Positions 1-5,024 of a stretch of 7,671 bases of DNA are shown one piece after another. The stretch spans positions 1 through 7,671 of the forward strand of contig JAITQT010000009.1 in NCBI GenBank assembly GCA_031288745.1, written 5' to 3'. The DNA comes from Deltaproteobacteria bacterium. Lineage in GTDB: Bacteria; Desulfobacterota; Desulfarculia; Adiutricales; Adiutricaceae. The position numbers and the translations under genes are program-made. The notes under the pieces are model-generated. The model ran no database searches, was not told the DNA's origin, and worked only from the letters and a program-made list of their open reading frames with translations. Position 1 is the stretch's first letter, and each line of letters opens with the position of its first letter.

Positions 1-193
1 ATAAAAGCTACCCGGATGAGCGTATATATAAGGAATACGGGCTCATTGATCTATTTGAGCTAGTACCTAAGTACTCGAGTTGCGAAGTCAAGAAGTCACA
101 GAGTAAGCCTGATGCGGGAAAACCGCCTGTCCGGTTTGACGGGAGGGTGAGGGAAACGGAGCGATAAGCCACCGGGGCTTTGCTCGACCCTAA
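1..193 (+). mobile_element. 3' end of a group II intron (domains V and VI)
   Basis: Positions 105-137 fold as a group II intron domain V. A lower AAGCC/GGTTT stem contains the AGC catalytic triad at 106-108, followed by a GCGG/CCGC upper hairpin at 113-126 and a bulge on the 3' side. One reading frame across it gives PDAGKPPVRFD, a peptide commonly produced when this intron domain is conceptually translated. Positions 145-191 fold as a domain VI-like arm with an outer AGGGT/ACCCT stem, then GAGC/GCTC and AAGCC/GGCTT. The 3' splice boundary is therefore about 190-194. The intron-encoded reverse transcriptase would lie to the left, outside the window. Frame 3 is open from the edge to a stop at 165-167, but it runs through domains V and VI, so I do not call it a gene; frame 1 stops at 61-63. 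Upstream residues are too few to recognise a maturase. Confidence is high for domain V and moderate for the exact end. Confidence 0.8.
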
Positions 194-219
194 TTTTTAG
201 AGGTTTTTGCGTTTTGATC
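194..219 (+). repeat. Right end of element B, interrupted by the group II intron
   Basis: The bases directly after the intron match the right end of the nested element at 805-830 almost base for base. Both contain AGAGGTTTTTGCG followed by a few variable bases and GATC. The last 16 bases (204-219) correspond to the right terminal inverted repeat of element B (815-830). Only this end is present; the rest of the copy should lie on the other side of the intron, outside the window. This is inferred from comparison within the window only. Confidence 0.6.
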
Positions 220-571
220 AAGTATGGACTAATTTTTTTAATTAGTTATAAAATATTTTAATTCCTTCTATAAGTAGTCAAATTTCTGCGATAAGGGGAG
301 ACACTCACAAGTAGACTTGCCGCCAGAGGGTTAATTTTTTTATTTTAGGTAATGATTTGGCTGCTAACTTCGCCAGCGCGGAGGGGACCTAGGGAAGGAG
401 AGAAACCGTTGAAATTTTAAAAAAATAAAAAAGATTAGGTTTAAGATTTAATATTTTTCTAGACTGTCTCAATTGTAGCTAGGTTCGCCAAATGCGGTTA
501 ACACCAACTAATTAATGGTTTATTAGGGGGCAAACCTAGGCCTAAAATTTAATTTAACCATTTTGAAGATT
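220..571. other. AT-rich non-coding stretch with an 11-bp stem hairpin
   Basis: No reading frame here resembles a gene on either strand. The strongest structure is an inverted repeat with arms at 479-489 (CTAGGTTCGCC) and 529-539 (GGCAAACCTAG), pairing 10 of 11. It encloses a 39-base apical region with a smaller ACCA/TGGT arm at 503-506 and 516-519. A GC-richer island at about 365-410 carries GGGGACCTAGG, and CCTAGG recurs at the end of the hairpin. I cannot assign a known RNA family. It may be remains of further mobile DNA, since it lies between two elements. Confidence 0.5.
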
Positions 572-972
572 GTAACCGTTCACCAAGTCTTTTTTCCCCA
601 CGTTGCGGCTGGTAGCGACTTTCGAGTGGTAATTAAGTTTTAGCATACCCTTAAGTTCTTAACATTAATTCTTTTAACGTTTCTACTTAGCTATCTGCTC
701 CAACCATATATTTTAACTTTGAGCGCAGCGCAAAAAGTCCCCTTTATCAATCCTTAAATTTGTAACATAGCCAAATTACTAGTTAATTTTTTAGACTATT
801 TTGATTTTAAGAGGTTTTTGCGCTTCGATCAACTTTAATTAATGTTAAAATTACTAAGCTCCTATAGGGGGCTACATTGGTGCGGTATGTGTCGTCCCTT
901 TCAATAGGCTTGGCCCCGCAGCGTTCTCTCTTGTGAACGGGCCCTTAAACGTTCACATTAGTGAACGGACAC
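572..972 (+). mobile_element. Element A, copy 1: non-autonomous inverted-repeat element (MITE-like), carrying a nested insertion
   Basis: This copy matches the one at 3102-3386 at roughly 94% by hand count once a 116-bp insertion is removed. Its ends are imperfect inverted repeats: the left end is GTAACCGTTCAC (572-583) and the right end is the complement of GTGTCCGTTCAC (961-972), matching 10 of 12. It is flanked by TGAAGATT (564-571) and TAAAGATT (973-980), an 8-bp target duplication with one difference. Near the right end GTGAACG occurs at 934-940 and 961-967 in one orientation and once inverted between them, a likely protein-binding array. Internal hairpins are AGCTCC/GGGGCT (857-873) and TGCGG/CCGCA (881-920). 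It encodes no protein, so any transposase must act in trans. Its right end abuts the stop codon of the minus-strand gene at 979. The element family is not recognised. Confidence 0.75.
721..830 (+). mobile_element. Element B: 110-bp MITE-like insertion nested in element A
   Basis: Comparison with the empty site in element A copy 2 (around 3245-3255) shows a clean insertion here. The ends are inverted repeats: GAGCGCAGCGCAAAAA (721-736) against GATCGAAGCGCAAAAA, the complement of 815-830, matching 14 of 16. AACTTT occurs immediately on both sides (715-720 and 831-836) but only once at the empty site, so it is a 6-bp target duplication. The interior is AT-rich and non-coding. A second right end is present at 194-219. 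The family is not recognised. Confidence 0.75.
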
Positions 973-978
973 TAAAGA

Positions 979-2121
979 TTAACTTAGCCTAGATCGGTAT
1001 TCGTCCATGGTCCTCTCCCGGCTTTGCCCCGCTGCCTTAAGGGCTTGTTGGACCTTAGCGTCAAACCAAGGATGTTGAAAGCCTATTTCCGATTCGCTAC
1101 CAACCTTGTCGTCGAGCATTTTTGGCCTAATTTTGGAAGACATGTGAGTGTCGTCGCCCATGAAAGCCAAAAGAGGGCGTCGGCCTTTGGGGGCCCGGCT
1201 TAGGCAATTGATTAAAAAGACGGCGTGGGAGGGGGTGGAGGGATTCCACACTTCCCAGCCGTCTACGTCTAAGTCGTCTAAAAGCACCGGCCAAAAGACC
1301 GGTGGATGGGGAATGACCACTCCAGCGTCGATAGAGCGAGCTTCCTCAATGACTTCTTGGGCTGAAAAAAAACAGGTGGGTCTGAGGCGCTTTTTGACGA
1401 TTCCTTTAATTAGCTTTATTAAGGAAAGAACTTCGCCCATTAAAGAGGGCGGCAAATCTTTTCCTAAGGCTTGGATAAAATCGCTAAGCAGCCGGTTTTT
1501 GAGCATTACCGAACGCTGAGAGCCTAAAATTTTTTGGCTTTCAACGAGGCCAGCGACTTTTAGGGCGTATTGAGAGGCTATCTCCAAGGCCTGGCCGGCT
1601 AGACCGGTTTTAAGAAGTTCTTTTTGTATTTCAGAATCGGGCATAGATAAAGCCTCTATGACGTCTAAAAGCTGCAGAGCCCTATAGCTGAAGGTGCGTT
1701 CCATCATCTCCATCAAGGGCCCAGCTTTAGTTAGGGCGCTGCTTTTAAAGTGAATTAAGAGTTGAATTTTTTGGCTTAGGCTAGGGGAGAAGACGTCGGC
1801 TTCAACACCGGCCCAAGGGCCCATAGTCATGATTTGGTTGTGCTGGGTGGGAATGATTAATGTATCGTCGGCTTTAGGAAAAGCGCGTTTTAGACGGGCT
1901 TCAATAAATTCTATGGGCGTCCATTCAGGATGAAAGTGGATGGCCATAAGTCTTCGTTCGTCTTGGGCCGTTTCGATGGGCGTTACGGCCAATCGCCTTT
2001 CTTCCTCGGTCAATTCGACCCTAGTTAAGCGGTTAAAGACCTCTATTTCTTCAAAGTTGAGGTTTTCTTTGGAGTTCAGATGAGCCTGGGGCGAGAGGTT
2101 CTCAGGGCCAGGTGCTTTCAT
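979..2121 (-). CDS. PHP-domain-like metal-dependent phosphoesterase family protein
   Basis: This 380-residue protein shows the scattered metal-ligand pattern of PHP-superfamily hydrolases. It has an HxHxE motif (HFHPEW, residues 62-67) after a hydrophobic strand, a His at 94 in PTQHN, and a His at 272 in VIPHPP. GWEVWN at 288-293 resembles the PHP 'gieiyn' segment, and GDDTHMSSK at 322-330 gives the terminal Asp-x-His. Residues 112-262 form a long, probably helical insertion between the N- and C-terminal metal motifs, which makes the protein larger than a minimal PHP domain. No signal peptide or membrane segment is seen, so it is probably cytoplasmic. Substrate is unknown. The start is supported by GGAGG six bases upstream of the ATG. 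It lies downstream of ybaB on the same strand, 392 bp apart, and its stop codon touches the target duplication of element A copy 1. A phosphoesterase role is inferred from motifs only. Confidence 0.75.
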   Translation of the reverse strand: MKAPGPENLSPQAHLNSKENLNFEEIEVFNRLTRVELTEEERRLAVTPIETAQDERRLMAIHFHPEWTPIEFIEARLKRAFPKADDTLIIPTQHNQIMTMGPWAGVEADVFSPSLSQKIQLLIHFKSSALTKAGPLMEMMERTFSYRALQLLDVIEALSMPDSEIQKELLKTGLAGQALEIASQYALKVAGLVESQKILGSQRSVMLKNRLLSDFIQALGKDLPPSLMGEVLSLIKLIKGIVKKRLRPTCFFSAQEVIEEARSIDAGVVIPHPPVFWPVLLDDLDVDGWEVWNPSTPSHAVFLINCLSRAPKGRRPLLAFMGDDTHMSSKIRPKMLDDKVGSESEIGFQHPWFDAKVQQALKAAGQSRERTMDEYRSRLS

Positions 2122-2248
2122 TAAGTTCCTCCGAATAAATTCCGGCCAAATTTTTGCTTTAGGCCATAGGGAGGGCTTGACCTCGCGTTTTACCGGGTAA
2201 ATATAGTGGCGATATATTAATTGGAATAGGGGGTGACTACTAAATAAA
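2122..2248. other. Upstream region of the PHP-like gene
   Basis: This stretch contains the GGAGG ribosome binding site at about 2128-2132 and, further upstream on the minus strand, an AT-rich patch (about 2198-2222) that could hold a promoter. No box pair with correct spacing is convincing. Nothing else is seen. Confidence 0.4.
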
Positions 2249-2468
2249 GGCTTTCGAGCTGAAATAAAGTTTCACAGCTAGCCTTAAGTTTATAATCATG
2301 ATCTTGAGTGGATTCTCCAGAGGTCGGTATTTAGAACTATTTTTAAAACTTGATACAAGACATGATGCTTCTGTTTCTAAAGGAAGCGAAATTATTGCGG
2401 TAAGTGTCTTCCATAACAATTATGTTTGGCGAAGTAACGTTTACGACAATTAAGTTGTGAACGGACAG
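2249..2468 (+). repeat. Diverged copy of element A (copy 3)
   Basis: Several landmarks of element A appear in the same order and at similar spacing. CTTTCGAG is at 2251-2258, and CTTAAGTT lies 32 bases later (31 in copy 2). A hairpin at 2367-2387 stands in the place of the AGCTCC/GGGGCT hairpin. A GCGGTAAGTGTC...TTTGGC block is at 2397-2430, and GTGAACGGACA at 2457-2467 matches the right terminus. The distance from CTTTCGAG to the right terminus is 206 bases against 226 in copy 2. The left terminus, expected near 2204, is not recognisable. The hairpin has a different sequence but still pairs (GCTTCT/GGAAGC). Confidence 0.55.
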
Positions 2469-2513
2469 GAAAAATTTAATTAGAATCAAAGAGAGTAAAA
2501 GGCTACGGGGCGG

Positions 2514-2840
2514 TTAAAAAAGTTCGGGCAGACCCAAGCCAGAGCTTATTTTACTTATTTCATCGGAAACCATGGCCTGAGAGAGGCTTAAAGCTTCGTT
2601 AACGGCGGCTAAGATAAGATCGCAAAGCAGCTCGACTTCTTCTGGGTTGATCACTTGTTTATCTACGGTTATAGAAACCAATTGGTTGGCCCCATTGGCC
2701 GTGGCCGTGACTACGCCGCCTCCGGCGCTAGCGGTAACGGTTTTTTGGCGAGTCGCTTTTTGGACTTGAATCATTTTTTCCCGAACTAACTTGGCATGTT
2801 TTAAAAAATTGGGGTTGATAGGTGGGGCGTCGTTGGACAT
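2514..2840 (-). CDS. ybaB: YbaB/EbfC family nucleoid-associated DNA-binding protein
   Basis: This 108-residue protein has the layout of the YbaB/EbfC family. An N-terminal helix (about 10-35) is followed by the glycine-rich strand pair SAGGGVVTATANGANQLVSI (about 38-57). Then comes the 'ITVDKQVINPEEVELLCDLILAAVNEAL' region leading to a C-terminal amphipathic helix and a GLGLPELF tail. Family members form tweezer-like dimers that bind DNA without strong sequence preference and are usually encoded between dnaX and recR. Here neither neighbour is present within the window: repeats lie on both sides, so the gene appears detached from its usual operon. The ATG at 2838-2840 is preceded by AGAGG about six bases upstream. 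Length is normal for the family. Confidence 0.9.
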   Translation of the reverse strand: MSNDAPPINPNFLKHAKLVREKMIQVQKATRQKTVTASAGGGVVTATANGANQLVSITVDKQVINPEEVELLCDLILAAVNEALSLSQAMVSDEISKISSGLGLPELF

Positions 2841-3101
2841 CGAGGACCTCTGTCTGAAAAATAAAGAAATGCTTCGTGAGATTTTTTGGGCCGAATAAAG
2901 TTGGAGGGGGGAACCTCGGCCTATTTTTTTGACATGGAGATAGGGGCTTTTGGGTGGTCTGTTTTTAATTTTGAACTATTATTATAAGATTTATATTTTA
3001 ACTTTTTAAATTATTTGTAAATAGTGTACTATAAACATGAATAAAATATTTTTATATATTAGCATAAAAAATCACCAATGGCAAGTATGGTTTTTGTCAC
3101 C
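2841..3101. other. AT-rich intergenic region between ybaB and element A copy 2
   Basis: There are no genes on either strand here. It holds the hairpin listed separately at 2889-2930 and a very AT-rich stretch (about 2960-3060) that can form many weak promoter-like boxes, for example TTGAAC at 2971-2976 and TATTTT at 2994-2999 with 17-base spacing on the plus strand. Such matches are expected by chance in this composition, so I do not annotate a promoter. Confidence 0.4.
2889..2930 (+). terminator. Terminator-like hairpin with T-run upstream of ybaB
   Basis: GGCCGA (2889-2894) pairs with TCGGCC (2916-2921) and is followed by TATTTTTTT (2922-2930), the layout of a plus-strand intrinsic terminator. 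The loop contains a G-run that may shorten it by a further GTT/AAC pairing. The orientation is puzzling because no plus-strand gene is seen upstream. It could stop transcription running antisense through ybaB, or it could be part of the ybaB 5' leader. Confidence 0.4.
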
Positions 3102-3386
3102 GTAACCGTTCACCAAGTCTTTTTTCCCCACGTTGCGGCTGGTAGCGACTTTCGAGTTGTAATTTAGTTTTAGCATACTCTTAAGTTCTTAACATTAGCT
3201 TTTTTAACGTATCCACTTAGCTCTCTGCTCCAACCATATATTTTAACTTTGTTTAATGTTAAAATTACTAAGCTCCTATAGGGGGCTACATTGCTGCGGG
3301 ATGTGTCGTCCCTTTCAATAGGTTTGGCACCGCAGCGTTCTCTCTGGTGAACGGGCCCTTAAACGTTCACATTTGTGAACAGACAC
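3102..3386 (+). mobile_element. Element A, copy 2: uninterrupted MITE-like element
   Basis: This is the simple form of the element, about 285 bp, roughly 94% identical to copy 1 without its nested insertion. The left end is GTAACCGTTCAC (3102-3113) and the right end GTGAACAGACAC (3375-3386), an imperfect inverted repeat matching 9 of 12. Hairpins are AGCTCC/GGGGCT (3271-3287) and GCTGCGG/CCGCAGC (3293-3336). The latter is a 7-bp stem here, longer than in copy 1. No clear target duplication is seen: the left flank is TTGTCACC and the right flank TATACAAT. Its right end provides the GTG start and first codons of the following reading frame, so it sits on the 5' end of that gene. Confidence 0.75.
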
Positions 3387-3984
3387 TATACAATTCGGTT
3401 AGGATAAAAAATGAGGCCAACCTCCTTTTAGAACTGGCCATTAAAATTGCCCGGCCTAAAGCAGCCTGGTCCCTCGCGCCGATTAGAGATCTTTCTCTAG
3501 AGTTTCCCCATACAGTGGAGTTGGGTGCTATTCGCTTTCAAAGTGAACTTCTAACTAAAAACCTTAGCGGGCTAGGACGCTCTTTCGCCTTTATCGCCAC
3601 CGAGGGGCTAGAGCTGGCCTCTTGGGCCGGCAGCCTTCCGCCGGCCAAAAAACCGGCCGCTTTCCTTATCCGCTATCTATCTTTAAAACAAGCTGAAAAG
3701 AAAGTTGAAGAAAACCTTAAAGAACTTTTCGGTCCCCTTTCGTTAGGGGCCATGAGCCCGGGAGTGCTCCCCCAATGGCCAATATCGGCCCAAGAGCCCT
3801 TTTTTGAACTCTTAAAGCCCCTCCCTCTCTAGTGGAAGTAACATTATCCCTCGATTCTTTTTGGATGAGCCCACAGGTTTCTTCCTCCGGCCTTTTTTTC
3901 GAAACTGAGGCTGGTTTTCATAATTGTCGCCTCTGTCCGATGGAGGGTTGTCCGCTGCGCATTTGCCAAAGGGAAAGTGCCTAA
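3347..3984 (+). pseudogene. Cobalamin-dependent methionine synthase activation-domain-like protein, frameshifted
   Basis: The first frame (3347-3832, 161 residues) resembles small stand-alone proteins related to the MetH activation domain, which binds AdoMet during reductive reactivation of cobalamin. It has an ARPKAAW segment (35-41), RFQSELLTKNLSGLGRSFAFIATEG (63-87), and SPGVLPQWPISAQEPFFELL (137-156), matching the family's 'SPGY..WP...Q..lF.LL' region. The Arg and Tyr of the canonical RxxxGY motif are not conserved. The frame then stops at 3830-3832. Immediately overlapping, frame 1 (3832-3981, stop 3982-3984) encodes the expected remainder: VEVTLSLDSFWMSP (family 'LT.S..M.P'), QVSSSGLFF, then a Cys cluster CRLCPMEGCPLRIC with C-x2-C-x4-C-x4-C spacing. 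One base is apparently missing in the C/T-rich tract about 3812-3832. The 5' end is also doubtful: the GTG start and about the first 13 codons derive from element A, so the native start may be lost. A sequencing error or a rescued frame remains possible. Confidence 0.75.
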
Positions 3985-4090
3985 CAAATCTTAAGTTCAA
4001 CATAAAAAAAGCCATAATCAACTGGCCAAAAAAACAAATATATTAAAGCTAGTTCCTTTCTTTAAGCCAAACCTTAAAAAAAAACTTGTC
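3985..4090. other. AT-rich intergenic region downstream of the activation-domain gene
   Basis: There are no genes or clear hairpin terminator here. Several A-runs are present. It leads into the structured region beginning at 4091. Confidence 0.4.
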
Positions 4091-4184
4091 GGTCGCCAAA
4101 TAATCGATTATAATAATCAGTTACGGCCCGTTTCCTTACGGGACCCTCTAGGCGACCTCTTTAGTTTTAGGCTACGCCTTTTTT
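4091..4184 (+). ncRNA. Candidate structured RNA with three-way junction and T-run terminator
   Basis: GGTCGCC (4091-4097) pairs perfectly with GGCGACC (4151-4157). Inside are ATAATCGATTAT (4100-4111), a perfect palindrome able to form a small hairpin, and CCCGT/ACGGG (4127-4142). Eleven bases after the closing stem, AGGC/GCCT (4169-4179) is followed by a T-run to 4184. Together this looks like a small RNA of about 90 bases with its own weak terminator, or a 5' leader domain. It matches no family I recognise, and no promoter was located. Confidence 0.35.
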
Positions 4185-4425
4185 AGCTTTAAGGAGTTTG
4201 TTATTAACTTAAAGCAGTTGGCTTGTAAAATCCCTTTGGTTGACAAGGGTATACTGAATTAATTGGGCTACGTAGTTATCAGGTTAAAGACCAACACTAC
4301 CATACTATCTTGCGTTTTTGACCTCTTTAAGCTCAAGGTCATTTACATGAGTAAGATTAAGCCCGAAACTTAGCGGAGCGAAACCTAAAGCCGGTTAACC
4401 ACTTTCCCGAGATAACCGTTTAAAC
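4185..4425. other. Intergenic region upstream of the rplS leader hairpins
   Basis: No gene is seen. The stretch contains a TTGACA at 4240-4245 and a TATACT at 4250-4255, which are too close to each other to be one promoter. It also contains an inverted repeat TGACCT/AGGTCA (4319-4342) that could be an operator or a hairpin. The rplS promoter probably lies here but I cannot place it. Confidence 0.35.
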
Positions 4426-4447
4426 AGCCCTGTATGGGCTCATTTTT
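4426..4447 (+). terminator. Hairpin plus T-run upstream of rplS
   Basis: AGCCC (4426-4430) pairs with GGGCT (4436-4440) across a 5-base loop, followed by CATTTTTG. The T-run at 4443-4447 makes it terminator-like. It may end a short upstream transcript or act as an attenuator within the rplS leader, 140 bases before the start codon. The stem is short, so efficiency is uncertain. Confidence 0.4.
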
Positions 4448-4488
4448 GAGGCGTTAACTCCGTCTACTCTTAGCCGTCGCCCATTTGG

Positions 4489-4541
4489 AGACGCTGACTA
4501 CTAGCAGTCTTTTTGCGTCTTTTAAGACTAAGAAAAGACGC
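4489..4541 (+). promoter_or_regulatory. Candidate rplS leader with mutually exclusive hairpins
   Basis: GCGTCTTTT (4515-4523) pairs perfectly with AAAAGACGC (4533-4541), a 9-bp stem with a 9-base loop ending 46 bases before the rplS start. The same GCGTCT can instead pair with AGACGC at 4489-4494. In addition AGTCTT (4506-4511) can pair with AAGACT (4524-4529) in the loop of the first stem, and GACTACTAGCAGTC (4496-4509) is a near-perfect palindrome. Arms that compete for the same partner are typical of attenuators and autoregulatory ribosomal-protein leaders. L19 leaders are known in other bacterial groups, but I cannot match this one to them. Confidence 0.45.
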
Positions 4542-4587
4542 TATTCCTCCCTTGGCTAAACACAGGGGACTCCTTGCGAGAAAGAAG

Positions 4588-4941
4588 ATGAATGCCATTG
4601 CCAATATAAACCAAGAACAAATGCGCTTTGATTTGCCCTCCTTTGGTCCAGGAGACACGGTAGCCGTTCACGTGCGTATAAAAGAAGGAGATAAAGAGAG
4701 AATCCAAGTTTTTAAAGGTGTTGTCTTAAGGCACCGGAAGGGAACTATGGATTCGAGCTTTACGGTTAGAAAAATTTCTTATGGCGTGGGCGTGGAGAGA
4801 ATCTTTCCAACCCACTCGCCAATTATTGAAAAGGTCGAGGTGGTGACCGAGGGTCGAGTCAGAAGGGCCCGTCTCTACTACCTTAGAAACCTTAAGGGCA
4901 AAGCGGCTAAAGTTAAGACAAAAAATCTCTTTTTTAAATAA
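4588..4941 (+). CDS. rplS: 50S ribosomal protein L19
   Basis: This 117-residue protein is L19, which sits at the 30S-50S interface of the ribosome. The family signature is clear: INQEQMRFDLPSFGPGD near residues 7-23, VHVRIKEGDKERIQVFKGVVL near 27-47, then FTVRKISYGVGVERIFPTHSPIIEKVEVV and a basic RRARLYYLRNLKGKAAK end. The ATG at 4588 aligns with the usual L19 N-terminus and gives the usual length. An upstream in-frame extension to 4513 would read through the leader hairpin and is rejected. The ribosome binding site is weak (AGAAAG a few bases upstream). trmD, rimM and rpsP, which usually precede rplS, are not upstream in the window, so this gene begins a transcription unit with its own leader. 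rnhB follows 83 bases after the stop. Confidence 0.97.
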   Translation: MNAIANINQEQMRFDLPSFGPGDTVAVHVRIKEGDKERIQVFKGVVLRHRKGTMDSSFTVRKISYGVGVERIFPTHSPIIEKVEVVTEGRVRRARLYYLRNLKGKAAKVKTKNLFFK

Positions 4942-5024
4942 CTTTCCTTTCTTTTTACGGGTTTGGAGGCTGCTTAATTAACGATCCGCGCTCTTAAACG
5001 GCCATGCCTGAAAGGACCTTTTCC

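Noticed and set aside
3..167. Open frame from the window edge through the intron end
   Set aside because: It passes through domains V and VI of the intron, where translation gives the usual conceptual peptide PDAGKPPVRFD; I cannot show that it is the end of a maturase.
572..972. Assignment of element A to the IS66 group because of its GTAA end and 8-bp duplication
   Set aside because: The right end reads GTGT rather than GTAA, copy 2 shows no duplication, and no transposase is present; the resemblance is too slight to name a family.
1148..1519. Plus-strand open frame opposite the PHP-like gene
   Set aside because: Shadow of the conserved minus-strand gene; its low-complexity translation has no motif.
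2298..2453. A 51-codon plus-strand reading frame starting at ATG 2298
   Set aside because: No ribosome binding site, no recognisable protein family, and it falls within a region that aligns to the non-coding element A copies, which have stops there.
2841..2960. SRP RNA gene near ybaB
   Set aside because: The conserved apical-loop motif (GGAAGCAGCC-like) is absent.
3811..3834. Programmed -1 frameshift in the activation-domain gene
   Set aside because: No X XXY YYZ slippery heptamer is present in the zero frame at the junction; a simple base loss or sequencing error is more likely.
3812..4021. Minus-strand open frame over the end of the activation-domain gene
   Set aside because: The plus strand here encodes the family's Cys-rich C-terminus, so the minus frame is a shadow.
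4240..4255. TTGACA and TATACT as a promoter for rplS
   Set aside because: The boxes are only 4 bases apart, far from the 16-18 bases needed, and neither has a good partner at the right distance.
4513..4587. N-terminal extension of L19
   Set aside because: It would translate the leader hairpin and adds 25 residues absent from the family.
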